Shown here piece after piece: positions 38,101 to 53,100 of a stretch of 64,000 nucleotides of DNA. The notes under the pieces were generated by a model. It had not been told where the DNA came from, made no database searches, and saw only the letters and a program-made list of their open reading frames with translations. Position numbers and translations under genes: made by a program. The stretch's first letter is position 1. Each line of letters starts with the position of its first letter. Source of the stretch: Gordionus sp. m RMFG-2023 (lineage: Eukaryota > Nematomorpha > Gordioida > Chordodea > Parachordodidae). The DNA lies in assembly GCF_954871325.1 (NCBI RefSeq), contig NC_088776.1, forward strand, positions 49,804,569 to 49,868,568. Direction: 5' to 3'.

Positions 38101-41100
38101 TAAAAAGATATTTTATTAACCAAATATATTTTTAAATAAATTGTAACCTAAGATTGATAAACATTTTTTAATGCATAGTAGTTAATTATATTTAAATATT
38201 TATTCTCTAATGATATTTTAGAGTATCTTCCGGTCAACTGACCGACATGCCAACCCTGGTTTTAACTCAGAGGATACCCTCATTTACATAGTCAAGTCAG
38301 TATGCCATTTTATAATAGAATTATTTTATATTTTAGTCATCGGCGAGACATCCAGTGTGAGGTTAGAGGGATCTAAAGGGATTTGCTAAGTATCTTGAAT
38401 CTTTACTAAATATTTGGAAATAATTTTTGGATTTAAAGAATCACAAATCCTGCAGAACTCTTATTAAAAAAATGTTTTAAAGCAAAGAAAACTGTTCCTA
38501 TAAAGTTGTAAAATTCTTTTATTTTTTAAAACACAATTTTTCTAAGCTTAAAACGTTAAAAAAATTGTTATTGTTTAAGTTTTAAAAATAAAATACAGAT
38601 AAAATATTTTTCAAAAAAAAATTAATAAAATAACAATTAAAATATATTGCGCCCTTTATCGGATATATATTCAACGATTTATATATATAAATATATAATA
38701 AAAATAAAATAAATTAAATATTTTGATATTCTAAATTAAAATTATAATAAACACTTAAGAAATGCAAAAATTTTTAATTTTTTTTCAACCAATAAATTTA
38801 ATGCCTAAACTTTCCTTTATCATCTATAAGTTACAAATAAAAAATGATTGAGAAAATAATGTCTATATAAACCACATAACATACATTTTAATTGGTGTTT
38901 TGTTGCAAACGATACAAAATATTATAAAATGTTCAAAAAATTATCTTTTATACATTTTTGCTTTTTTGAAAATATTTAATTTTTTATAATAAACTATAAT
39001 ATAGACGGGAAAACAAAATTTTAATAATTTATTATAATTTTTGTACACGTTTATAAATAAAAAAAAATGTATAAAATAAAAATTATTTTAAAAACATTTA
39101 AAGTTATACTTTACATATATCCAAAGGAAGAGATAACAATTGATAAAATAAACACTTTGTTAATTTAGAATATTTTTTTTTGTCGGTTATATCAACTGGA
39201 TAAGAATTTTAGTTTTTTTTGGAATTTAATGATTTACCTAAGACTAAGATACAGAAGTTAAACCATCTGGCTTGATGATTAATTAATTCCGGCATATTTG
39301 GTATTCGGGCCCTCATAAGAGAACGGCTTATAACTGAATTAGTCGCTGCATGCCTTACATGTCTGTCTTGATTTTATAAACAATTAAGACTGTGTCTCCC
39401 GATGGAATCAACGATCTGTAAAATATTTTTTTAAAGGAAATTTCTCGTTGTTTCCCTTTATGAAAAGTTTTTTAATTATAATTTCCCGGGAAATTTAGAT
39501 CCCTAGTTCTAATCAGTTCAACTATATTTATTATATCTGAATTTGCACATTCATTATAATTAATATTCATGCATTAATTCAACTGACTTTTGAGGTTCCA
39601 TGTTAATTCAGTGAACTTTTATCGCGATTATCGCGAGCGTATAATATAGCGAGTGACCGCCTCTTAAAAATTTACAAAAAATTAGGCCATTAAAAGTCCG
39701 CCAATCCGAATTTTTTAGCACGAATTTTCCTGCTGTGTCTAATTTTCTTTCAAAGTCAATTAAGATAATATATCTCTCCTCTATGGCTATCTATTTCTAC
39801 AAATCATTATTTTTGATAGTATTGTCTATTTGTTATTGGATTATATAATAAATAACTTGTTTAATATTATATTATTTATTTAGTATTTTGTTTATATAGC
39901 TCTTAAAATACAAAGAAATTAACATATTGTGATTTATTTTCAGATATAAATCAAAATATTAGCCTAAAATCCAAAAAAATATATTGCTTCGCCGATTCAT
40001 AATAATGAATGGCAATATATATATATATATGTATTATTCTTATATATATCTACTATTTATAATAATTAAATAGTATAAAATAAAAATAATAAATTTTAAT
40101 GCCTGAGTGGCCTATACTCTGCCTGATTTATATAAATTGTCACGCCCGGCCTTACCCTATTTTTTTTTTCACAAATTGCTATGCTTAAAATTTTTTTATG
40201 CACGGCTTTCCCAGCCCAATACGGTATAATTTTTTTAAAATTTTTTGGTCTAACCCACGGGCTGGACTTTGCAAAGTCTCTATTAGGACACTTCATTTTT
40301 TTGATCTGGAACATTTTCTATTTAATATTTTAATTTAATTTTTGTCCTTGTTGATTTATGTTATTTTTAAGATATTTATTACCCGGTCTATTTATTTTCA
40401 ATCCTAATTTGTATTAATTCCATTTTATTAAAGATAAAACAGTAAAAGCGCTTACAAATTGAACAGAAATGTTTAGTGATTCATATTTTTTGGTATTAAA
40501 AAATCATTCAATGATGGATATCAAATGATTTATTATCATAATTTTCCTAATCCTCTCTTTCCTCAGAAACTACATAACACGTTTAGGTTCTAGGGGTTCT
40601 GATAGAACAACAATTTTCTAGAGAAATAAGAGATTTAAAACAAATGAGAATACTTTTTATTATTTTCACTAAAAATCCTTTAAAAATGTTAACTATGTAA
40701 ATTTAAGAGAAAAAATTTTAAAAATTAAAAATTTACTTCTCAAAATTGCCTATAATTTTTAAAAATAATCTGAGTAAATCAGTAAAAGTTTTTAGCTTTC
40801 AGTATTTTTGATCTTGATCAAATAAGGTAATAATTCTAAGCATTTCAAAATATTTGTTAAAATTTATTTTTAATTGAATAAAGCGCGTTTCTTAAATTTA
40901 TGTTGTGGAGGGGGGGGGTGATCTATTGGGGTAAAAAACTGAATCCAACTACCCTTTCCATACTGACAACTAGATGAGAGAGACCCGAAAATGTCTAATT
41001 TATTTTTTATCATATCAGATAGCTTATTTAACCATAAGTAACAAAAGATCCTTAAAACACTTTACGTTTATCTTTTAAGTAACTTACTTTTATTATATGC

Positions 41101-44100
41101 ATTATTTATACTTTTATGGTAATGCGCTCTCGATAATGACTCCGCGCTAATATATTCGCGGTAAAAGATTCGCTTTAAAGGGTTCGCGATAATAGTTTCA
41201 CTAAAATGTATTCGCTCAAAAGTATTCGCGTTAAGGGTTCGCGAAATAAATTCGCGATAATGAGTTCTTTCGTATTAAATATTTTATACATATTATATTT
41301 ATAAATCGACACTTTATTAATATTAGACCTCCTATTAAAGCTAACAAAATGAAAAGACATAATCTCTGGTTGCTCAAACGACCTACAGTTATTTAAATAA
41401 ATTTAGGGTATCAATTTTCATCTAAAACGCATGGGCTCTTAATGAGACCTATCAAATTATTTGCCTACTTGATTCAATTTAATATTTTGATTTGAAAAAA
41501 ATTAAGAGATCTATTTTTATCAGAGTTTCACAAATTGCTTAAAATAATATATCTTAAAAAAAAAAAAATTGAGAAGTTCAAGCAGGAATTTCGATTTTAC
41601 CCAATTTCAAATTTTTTTCCGTAAAATCTGAACTTCTATTTACACATCAGAAAATATTTAAAAATAACGCAAAATATTTTTAAAAAAGATGACCCTTTAA
41701 AAAAAAATAAACTTCAATTTTTTGATGATCTTCACAAAAAATTTGCTCACAATTTTGGATAAAGAAAAATAATTTTCGGTGCCATTTGAATGAAAAGTTA
41801 TTTTTTCAACTTTGCAAGAATATTTCAAGCGAAAGATCAGAGCTAAAAATCTCCTAAATATGTGCTGTCAAAGTCTGATTAAGTGACGCGAGGCGGTTTC
41901 TACTTAACCCCTATTTTTTTCTTAAAACTTAACTACTTAATATTTAATAAAGCATCAGTAAGGAAGTAGTTAATTTTTTTAAAATACCAATGATTTCGGT
42001 TACAAGAAAATTATTCCCCATCTTTTATGCCCTCAATGAAATTTGTCTTTTGACTTTGAAATCTTAACATTTAGAATGCTTGTTTGAGTATGTAATAAAA
42101 TAATTCCTTTATGATTATAATATTTAATTACTAATTATAATCAGTGGTTTTGTTAGATGACCATAAAATAAAATGACAATTATCAAAAGTATTTAAAAGG
42201 GATCTCACAAGTACCATTTTTTTGTCTATAATTTTAAAACCTGGGAACCTTTGTGGGATGGGGCTGAAAAACATAATGGCGGGGAGGGAAGAGGGTGTAC
42301 AATGCAGTTTTGTATTAAAATTATATAGGATTTTAACTCAGATGGTACCCTCATTTACATAGTCAAGTCAATTGCCATTTTATAATAGAATTATTTTGTA
42401 TTTAGTCTTCAGAACCTCTTACTAAAATTTTCTAAAGTAAAGAAAACTGCCAATAAATTTGAATTTTTTTCTTTTTTTAAATAAGTTTTTAAGTTTTAAA
42501 TGTTAAAAATTGTTTGTTTAAGGTTCAAAAATGCAAATAAAATATTTTTTAGAAAAATTAATAAAATTTAACTAAAATATATTGCGCCTTCTATCGGGTA
42601 TATATTCAAGCACTTATTTTTGTGAATATATAATAAAAAATAAAATAATTTAAATATTTTGATATTTTAAATCAAGACTATATAAGAAATGTAAAATTTA
42701 TTTTTTTTCACGAATAAATGTAATGCCCTAAACTTTATTTTATCATCTATCATTTGCAACTAATATCTGATTAAAAATATAGGTCGATATAATCGACATA
42801 AATGCCACGCATTTTACTTGATATAGTAACCCGTGGGAACGTGTGCACTTTGATTTTTTTGATTTAACAGAGAAATTAAATAAATTTTTTTATATAAAGC
42901 TATCAGATAGGGTCGGGCGACAAGGCTGGCCCTAAAATATATATTTTTTTAAATATACCCCAAAAAATAGATGGGCTGGCCCTAAAATAATTTTTTTTTA
43001 AAAATATCCCGGCCGAGCCTTATAATTTAAAAGGCATCATTAGCTTTAAAAAATTGTGAAGAAAATACATTAATCCGGGCCGTGCCGAAATTTTTAAAAA
43101 AAAAATAATCAGAAAGAAAGAAAGACGCTAATTAATAATAATTTATTGCTAAAGAAAGAAAACCTGAGCGGGGCACGAACTGATGTAAGGGCTCTTTTAT
43201 CGCCTATATTTTTTAAAAATGTTTAAAGTTCTGCCTGACATATGTCGGGGAGAGATAACGATTAATAAAAAACATAATTTTTTTAATTTAGAATATTATT
43301 TTTTTTTCTCTACTATATCAACCGAATAAATCCCAAATTAATGATATACCTAAGACCAAGGTAGAAGTTAAACTATCTGGCTTTAGGGCATCATCTGATG
43401 ATAAATTAGTAAGCTCCAGGATGTTTGGTACTTCGCGAATGTATTTTATAGCAAATAGATTTTATAGTAAAATTATCGTTAATCCATATTAACATATCAT
43501 AAATTTTTTAAACGAAACCCTTATCACGAGCCCATTAAAGCTAATAAATTACAGTGAAACTTTTATCGCGAAAATCATTTGCTAATAGTGGTTATTTTAT
43601 TTTGAAGTATTTATTTTTAAAACCAAGAATATCATTTTTTAAGCTGTCCTGTTACATGCTTTTCTCATAAACTACCAAGGACTTAGAGTTGATTTAGCAT
43701 TCATTTTTTAGTAGCTTTCATTTGATATTACTTATACTCTTATGTTAAAAAAAATATAGGTCTGCTTCTTAGGATATAAATCTACTCATCAAAAATATGT
43801 ATCTTAAACACTTAACACGTTTTGCCCGAGGTCCCGATATTTCAAAAGAATTCTAATATTTTAATATGAAAAATTTATATTTTATATTTTATAAAATTAT
43901 AATTTAATCTATGCCTTGATGACTTATATATGTTTAAATAAATTTTAACATAATTAGATTGATATAAGTCAATATATTTATTCACCAATAACATTTTTGA
44001 GTATTTGACCATCTAAAAATTTTTTTAGAAAAAATAAATTTAGACCCTGCCCGGGTATATTTAAAAAAATTAAAATACAGGCCGGGCTTAGGGCCGGACT

Positions 44101-47100
44101 TACAGCTCTCTGATATACACCACATTTAAACAAAATAACATAAAAAACTAATTTAGATTTTTTAATAGGGTTACTTAGGCAACTTACACTAGATTAAAAT
44201 GCCATTTAGATTATCGTATTTCTATGCTTCTTATAATTTAATGACTCCTTGATTTGATTTCAAAATTTTGGCTTCAAATATTCAGGATTTCATAAACTAA
44301 ACTACTCAAAATAAAAAAACAAGAATGCTCTACCCAAAATTTTTGATCAAATTTTTCCCAATTTCAAATCATTAAAACAAATGATCGGAACTTATATAAT
44401 ATTAATTTTTTAAAAAATTTTTTAAAAAAAACGTTTACTAAAAATTTATTTGTGAAAATTTTATTTGATAAAATCAAAATGGAAGTGGAACAAAATAAAC
44501 ACTTTATGAATTAAAAAGTAAAAAAGGCAATATTATTAATAAAGAGACTGGAATGCTCCTTTGATTGTCCATTTCATAATACCTCATTTTGAACAGGCGT
44601 TACGAAGGAAACCCCAATAATATTAAAACTCTGGCTATGAATGTTATAAGTTATCCCCAGTTTTAATATAGGCCTCCTCATGACTGGTGAACAACTAAGC
44701 ATATGTATAAGCGGAAAATAATTCCCTGGAAAAAAAAATCCCCAATAATAATTCTTAGAAAATAATTCTCCGGAAGTAAATTTTTTAAAATTTGAAAATA
44801 TGATTTGAGGATTTTTATTCCTTGGATATATTTATAGGGAATTCTCCCTATTTTATTAATTTTGTAGTTTTTAATATCTTAAAAAACGGGGATTTGGAAT
44901 TATTTTCCTAGATTTATCACTTGCACTGCAAGTTTTTATTGAGGGTAACTCAGAGGGACCGGACCCTCTTAGCTAACATTTGTGCGCCATTTTATAAAGG
45001 TATTATTTTATATTTTAATCATGAATAAGACCTCCCCACGTGTTGACTTGGTGCTCTGTCAAGTATCATGATTATTTACTAAATAGTTTAAAAATAATTA
45101 TTGATTTCTTACTACAAAGTGTTTTAAAGCAAAGAAAACTTGTTTCCCATAAATTTCAATAATTCCATCCTTTTTTAAACAAATTTTAAAAAAATTTCAA
45201 CTTTCAAAAATACTAATAAAATATATTTCGCCCTCTATAGGATATATATTTAATTATATATTTATATAAATAATATCAAAAATCAAATAATTTAAATATT
45301 TTGATATTTTAAATTAAGATTATAATAAATACATAAAAAATGTAAAATTTTGTAATTTTTTCAACCAATAAATTTAAAATTTAAACTTTTCATTATCTAT
45401 AAGTAGCAACTAAAAATTGATAAAGAAAACAATATATATATAATCGAATAAATAAGTTATATAAACAAGTACTGAAAAACAATCTCTTTTAGTAATCTAT
45501 ATTTTCGTACATTATCAAACGTATTAGATGATATATTAAATTTTTCGTTGACTCGGGTAAAAAATGTAATAATCAGAGACCTGCAGGCCAGGCCGGGCCG
45601 TATTTAAATATATCAGGGCCGAGGCCTGAAATGTCTTTTTTAAATACCCGAACCGGGCATGGCCTGAAAATTTTATTTTAAAAAAAACCAGGTCTAAAAC
45701 CAATATATTTTAAATCGTTATTATTAGCTATAAAAATTAAAAATAAATATAATATATTTAAAAAAAATCAAGGCCGGTATAAATCTTTTATTTACAATTT
45801 ACAATAATATCAAAAACTTTTACGAATTATCTTCCCCTTTATCTCTTGAAAACATTCAACTCTGAACAAAGAGGAACACATTTATGTTTTTTTGAAATTA
45901 TTTTGGTTGGCAAATACTTTCTTATACTATTTGCCCACTTGATTTGATTTAAAATATTTATTTTATTCAGGGTTTCACAAACTACTCAAAATAAAAAAAT
46001 CGATAACGCAACAGGATTTTTGATCCAAATTTTGCCCCAAAATTTATAATCTATTAAAATAAGTGGTCAAAACTTTAAATATTAATCTGAACATATGAGA
46101 ATTTCTGAAAAATATTTTTAAAAAAGAATTAACACAAAAGTAAAAAAAAATAAAATTAGGAAACTTTAAAAATAACGGAAGTATGTGTATAGTTTAGTTG
46201 GTGTTGTTAAACGGTTCGATTTGAGCCGATTTTTTAAAACAGCTAACTCAATATTTTATACAGAAAGATTTTGGAAATATATGGCACAAAGGTATTAACA
46301 TCTATTAGCGAAACCTCGAGGTTTAGGCAATATTTTTCTGGATAAAATATTAAGCTAGCCTTTTTTAAAAATCGGCTCAAATCGATCCGTTTAACAAAAT
46401 TAATTTTATTAAATCTTTTCTTAATTTTTTTTTTGCCAACAAGAATTTTTTCACGATGAAATCACAAATTATAAAAGATAATACTTGATCTTCTAAGATT
46501 TTTGCTTAAAATTTTTTCTACTTTACAAGAATAATTTCAAGTTAAAGATCCTACCGTTTATAAAATATGGTCGAGTTCAAAAAGGCGCAAAAAAATAATC
46601 CTTCAAAATATTTGAATTTGAAAGTCTGATTAAGTAACCCTAGGTTAATTATTAGACTTTTTTTCCTTCTTAAACCTAACTTCTTCAAATATTTAAAGCG
46701 TTTGAAGAAGGAATTAGCTAATTTTCTTTCTTTTTTTAAATTTGTTTTTACTGATTTTCAGTTTACAAAGAAAATTCTAAAATTTTTACAGCAAGATATG
46801 AAAAAAGGGTGCCATGCGAAATGAGGTGAGTTCTTTGTGACTTTAAAATCTTGACATTTCAATTTCTTAATTTTATGAGTGTGTATTTTAAAATTTTTAT
46901 TATATATAATAAATATGTGTAGGATAATACAACAAAGGCAGACTCAACAAATTATAAAGTATAAAAATACGATTAAAAAAAAATAATATCGATTTTATAA
47001 GAGTGTAAAATGAAAATAACGAATCCGTGATAAAGGTATTTAAATTTTTTTTATGGAAAAATATGTAGGACAACCAACACCTAATAAAAAGTTTGAATTA

Positions 47101-50100
47101 CATCGATTGAGTATGCATAATAATAATACGATAAAATATATAATATAATATTAAACCCTACATATATTACTTTTTATTTTATTTTACTAAAGAAAAAGGA
47201 GGGTTTACAACAATACAATATGAATATTCCTTTATTAAACGATTTTACCGCTTTTGCCATCCCACTATGTTGATAAATCTAAGAGATATATAGTATTTTG
47301 GTTCAAAAGTGGATTATTATAGATAATATTAAAATTAACTCCATAATGCCTATGGAATATAAGTTAATTTTTTTAAAAATTATTTTAAAAAGAATATATC
47401 ATCCATCCGCCTATTTGATTTTCTGATTTAAAAATTTTTTTTTTATTAAAGATGGAATAATTATTTTATATAAAAACTAGAAGTTGAAAATAAAAATCAT
47501 CACCTTTCATGAGTTTTACAGTGATGGCCCTTAAAATGGATCAACATTATTTATATATGTATATTTGTTTACATAGAATTCTTAAGGGTCCATTTGGGGT
47601 TGTTTCTATTATATATATTTTTATAAACTTTCCCTCAAGAAAATATATTAAAGATGTTTACCCTGTAAAGTATGTCAAATGCAAGGTCTAAACTAGACTA
47701 GTTGTATCATTTCAAACATATACAAATTTAGTCTGGAAAAATATTGGTTACAATTTATAAACCTTTATAAATGTCACAATAAACATAAGACTTTGATCGA
47801 GAGTATTAATTATGGGTTCGAGAGACATCATATCCAATATCAACATCTTTGATTTGATTTATAATTATTATTGGAAATCGTCCATAGACAATAGAATAAA
47901 TCAAAAATATATTAACAAGATGAATATATAGATATAAAGCATGGGTGTTTTACAATTAAAATTATTTTTTAAAATTATGTTATGAATAATTCACCTTCAA
48001 TTTTGATACCCGATACCCCATGTTCTTAAAAATGAATGAATGAAGGATTAGAGTTCCATTCGATATATATTTTTTTTTATAAAATAGGTACATCACGAAT
48101 TATAATAGTAACTGAATGTGCTTATAAAAAAGGTATAACGTTTCAGGAAATTTTATCTACTTGAGGAGAGTTTAATCAAACTAAATATTATTAAAAATGG
48201 TTATTCATCCCAAAACTTAATAAATTTCTTTAATTTTTTAGGCATAGAACACGAGTATGAACAAGTTCCCTTCCCAAACGAACCTGTACAAATAGACGCT
48301 TTTCTAATTTGTTGTGATTCATCTACGATCAATCCCAGTTTTTCGCCCTATGCCTGTCTTGGCGAACGACAATTGAGTTTAGTTAAGGGGGTAATCGCGG
48401 CTGCTCGAAAATCACATAAACCTTACCTTATAGCCATAACCAAAGCGGACCTCTGTATCAAGGACGAGTCAAAAAACGACACAGGTTCGATTGATAAGCT
48501 GGAGAAGTATATTCAGGAAACCCTGAGCCGTACCCTGGGAAGTACCGCTCAACGTATACCGGTTATAGCCACTTCGGCCCATGCTAACATCAACGTCGTC
48601 GCCCCCTTTCTGGCACTTGTTAAATTGGTTTTAAAAGCCCGGGGCTTTATCATGCCAGATCTATTTTACTCGCAATTTGAAATTGGTTATAGCGGTGTTC
48701 GATGGAATAACAAAAAAGACAACAACAGTAGTTTTGATTCTTCGGCTTATAAGGCTTACCTTAAGCGGTTTGTTGTGCCCACCTACACCGAAGGATTATC
48801 AGAAAACCGGCAAACTCGGGCCCGAGCGGCGAATGACTTTTTGAGCTTTTTAGACCGATTTGAATCGCCTCAAAGGTTACCCAGCGCCTCAAGCCTTTTC
48901 GACAATTTTGATCAAAGTTTATAGATTTAAATTACATAAAACATATAAGTAGAATAAGATAGTGTCTAATTGCATATATATATGTTGTCCTTAACTATGC
49001 ACAAGGAATATTTTATTCAAGGATTTTTGTTAAAATTTCGATATTATTTGTTATAAACCTCCAAAATTAAAGCCAGAAGCTTTCACGATCATTCGCCTGT
49101 TTCATCGTCGGAAAGGAAACGATTTCAAAAATTGTCTGGTTCCTGGAGTTTGCGCAATAAAAACCGATATCAACATTTAAATCCGGTGGTTAAGACAGCT
49201 TTGCTAACATTAGGTAGACGAGAGTGTGAAAAAATGCTAAAGGAGCGCGTGGCTAGTCTTATGGCGGCTAAACTGAAGAGCCGAACCCTCGAATTACTTG
49301 CCCTATTTGAAACCGGTGTTCTCAAAACTCTTTTTCCTAGTCTGACTAGCCTAAAACATGAGAGGTAAATTTGAATATATTATATGTTAATTTTATTTAA
49401 ATTAATATTCGCTCCGATTATTTATGCTGGATAAGATATATTCGTTTTATTATATTGATTAATAAAAACGATTTATGAGCAATTTAAAGAAAGCAAGATA
49501 TAGAATTTAAATTAAAATTTTCGACTCATGGCTACAAAAATTGTTGAGTATCTTTAAAGCGGTGTCGGCCATTCACTATTATCACCCCCCCCCCTCCCCA
49601 CCTAATTTATTGTATTTAAATCACGATAAACATTATCATTACCAGTTTTCGATATGGCTCATTCGGTTCTGTAACCAATGACAACAAATCAATTGCTTCC
49701 TAGTTTGTAAAAAAATGAATTATTGATTTCTGTAGTATTTTATATTTTGATCTCTTTATTACTAAACTGATGTACCATTTCTACTACCGTCTTGTTGAAC
49801 AGCAAAAGATTTTCCTAAAATATTTTAATAAGGACCCCCCTTTGTGAATTAATAAATTCGGTTAGCAATTTTTCAATTTCTTTTTTTAACACCTGAATCA
49901 AATTTGCTCTCTCTTTCCATTATGTACAATTCACTATAAAAAATTAACATAGATATATATATATATATATTCTGGAATAGTATTGTTAAGCGGATAAGCC
50001 GAGTCGACTTAGCTTTGATTCTAAACGACTCTGACTTGAGTCGACTAAATGATCCACTTTTTAGTTTAGTGTAATAATATAATATAAAAAGTTGGAAAGA

Positions 50101-53100
50101 GGTTATTTAAAATAAATAGTTTTTTTTTAATTTTGCGGCCCTTAAAATTTTGAAAAATTTAGCGGCTCAGGATGGCTGCCCCTGCAAGCACGGACCTGAT
50201 ATCACGAATATCGTTACTCTTTATATAGTTATATTTAATATAGAGTCAGTCTATTTAGCTATCCATCAAACGAACTATAAAATCACTAAATATGCACCTC
50301 TCACAATCAAAGCTCACGAAGGGAGATCATGGATAAACTTACTAATCCCACCCCTTCCTCTCCACATTTTCTTTGTAATTTTTAATTTGACTAAAATAAA
50401 AAATATTTTTAAATATTATATATAGGGATTGGAAGAATTTTAAATCTACCCAAATTCGTTGCAACCCAGAATTTGTCAAGCATTTTTTCGCCCCTAGCCC
50501 GCAAACTCCTTGGTTTGATATCAGCAACAATTTTAACGCTGAGAATTCTTGTGATTCACGCCAAAATAATGATTTTTTATTGCCGTGGCAATTACTCGAA
50601 ACGCAGGAAGCCCAGATTTGCTTCGATAATCATTTGCGACAATTGATAAGCGAAGATAATAGGACCAAGTTGGTTACTTTATTTCATATATTTTTTTATA
50701 AAGGTTTATATTCGGTTTAAATGTTGATGTTATTTTATCCCGATTATTTATCGATAGTCTTATTTTTCGATTGAAAACAAAAATAATATATTAGTGTTAA
50801 AATTTTACTTTACCCGAACCCCCAAAACTGATTTAAGTTTCGTAAGCGATAATGTATCAAGATATAAAGGCTCGAATTAGCCGGTTATATTTTTTGCTTT
50901 TACGAAAAGTAAATCAGCATTGAACGTAGCCTTTATATAGAAATCTCTTTTTTTTCAACCACTAGGTTTTTTTTATTGGAAAGTAAAAAAAAATGGAATC
51001 TTCATATTTGTATATATTGTATTGCACCAAAATATATATTGGATATTAAACATTGTATATATTTTGACCTATTTCATCAAAATATATACTGTGTTTTTTT
51101 CTTAATTGGCCAAAATATAATCCGTTAAATTTGCAATTTGATGATATATATCGATATCTACATCATTAAACTTCAAATTCAATGGCGATTCTAAATATAT
51201 ATAGATTTATATATTAATTAAACGTGCTCAATATTAAATTATAATTTTTGCTCAAATACTAGAAGTTTTGATCAAAACTATTTTATAACATTTTACATTT
51301 TTTTTCACACCATAAATATCGGCCCAACAAGAAAAAAATACTGAAATATTTTGGCGAAATAAGAAGAAATATGACCAAAATATATACTTGATATTAAACG
51401 TTTATATAGAGTATATATTTTGGGGTAGAACTATATAATATATATTATACCAATTACTAAATTATTTAAAATTCAAAGGGTATTAAATTTTGCATTTTAA
51501 GGGTTTTTAAATAAACAAGAGGGAAATGATGAAAATATTTCGGCTTGCCGTCAAACCCTTTCATAAAATATCCTATAAACTAGTCTTCACCCACGCCTGG
51601 CCTTGGGGGGGGGGGTCTGAAATAGGGAATATTTTGAATCTGTTTACGCTACACGGATATTTCGACTTTGAACCAATATTAGAAAATTTGAGTTTGAAAA
51701 ATAGTATAAATCTTTTTTTAACCCTGCCCTAATTTCAAGTTTCTTTGCACGAATTTTTCATCATTATACATTCCAGCCCATTTTTATATATTCTTTTCCT
51801 AATTTTTGAAATTATAAAGATAAAAATTTTAAAAAATAAAATTCTAATAAAATTTTTTTTTCTCCTGTAATTACTTCTTTATCATGAATAAATATTATCT
51901 AATTTTCATCTTATAATAGTTTAACCTAATTGAGCTTTTGCGGTTCGTAATGACAAAACGCAGACAATGCATTTCAGGTATCCTGCAAATTGAAAACAAT
52001 ATATAAACTTTAATAAAACACGCAAACTGGTTTGCCTTTTTCTTTTCGAAAATGCTTAATTAGGTCGCACTATAATGCGATTTTCATCAGTTACTATTCA
52101 TTTAAAACGTTTTCGAGATTTTACTAATATATATAATAAGATTTTACAAGGGAAGGTAATCGATTCATCATTTCGAGATAGGGATAATCTAGATTTTTAC
52201 TCTCGTTTATTTTTCGACATATATTTCTTTCTCAACTATTACATTTATATAATATCTACTTTAAAAAAAGTGATCATGAACACTCAAAATTTATTTCAAA
52301 ACCAATAATGAACATAATTTAACATAAATAAAATTATAATACCTTAAATTAATTGATAATTAAATTATATATCATTTAAAAGAATGTAACTCCTTGCAAA
52401 ATTATCGTCCTACTTAGTGCCGTTAAACGACTCGATTTAAATAACTTTAAATTAAGATGACAGCCAAAATAATATTATGCCAGCCTCGAGATTACGTTAA
52501 TAGATATCCAAAACTTTTTGCAATATATGAGCGACTCCAGGCTCTAGAGATCTCTCGCATAGATAGCAGAAAGGTGTGGACCCTCTATTTGCCAAATCTC
52601 GAGGCTTACTTTCTAATATTTTTTGGCCAAATATTGGATTGTTTCAAAAATTGAACCGTTTAACAACACTTCCCTACTAATGCTATGCAAGAATCTCATA
52701 AGCTTCCGCCATTTAAAAAAAACTGGTCTCTTAATACGCTATTAATATAGAAAGATAATTTTGTATTGATCAATCATATTTTTTTAATACATGATTTTGA
52801 GGTCTTTGCCATTTGTTTTTTAAAATTCAAATTTCTATAAAGAATAAACTACGAAGGTAATTAATTATCAAAGGATTTGATAAAAAAGATGAAAAACACC
52901 TTTTATTAATGATAAACAATTTTTTTTTATCATGTTTATTGTCGTGAAATCTTTGGATCGGCATTTTTTTGATTCCATTATTGATTTTCATTAATATATA
53001 TCAGAGACCTGGCCGGGCCCGGCCGTATCTTAAATTTCTCGACCCGGCCCGGGCTAAGAAGTTTTTTTGAACATATCCGGGCCGTATCTTAAAATTTTTT

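Larger units (their letters stand above)
35870..46850. repeat. Tract of diverged long repeats (at least four copies of a >0.5-1 kb module)
   Basis: Related blocks begin near 36050, 38260, 42330 and 44960. Each has TATAATAGAATTATTTTATA followed by TTTTAGTCAT, an AAAGCAAAGAAAACTG or similar phrase, a TGCGCCCTCTAGCGGGATAT-like motif (36371, 38648, 42593, 45226) and TTCAACCAATAAATTTAATG-like ends. A second shared block (ACCTAAGAC, AGAAGTTAAACCATCTGGCT) occurs at 39230 and 43350. A third (GTGACCTACACTTATTAAAA-like) occurs at 36640, 41380 and 44170. The blocks are non-coding and look like an old dispersed or tandemly duplicated element of unknown class. Confidence 0.65.

Noticed and set aside
47800-47830. 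GGGTTCGAGAGAC as a possible tRNA B box
   Set aside because: No A box, stems or SINE structure nearby.
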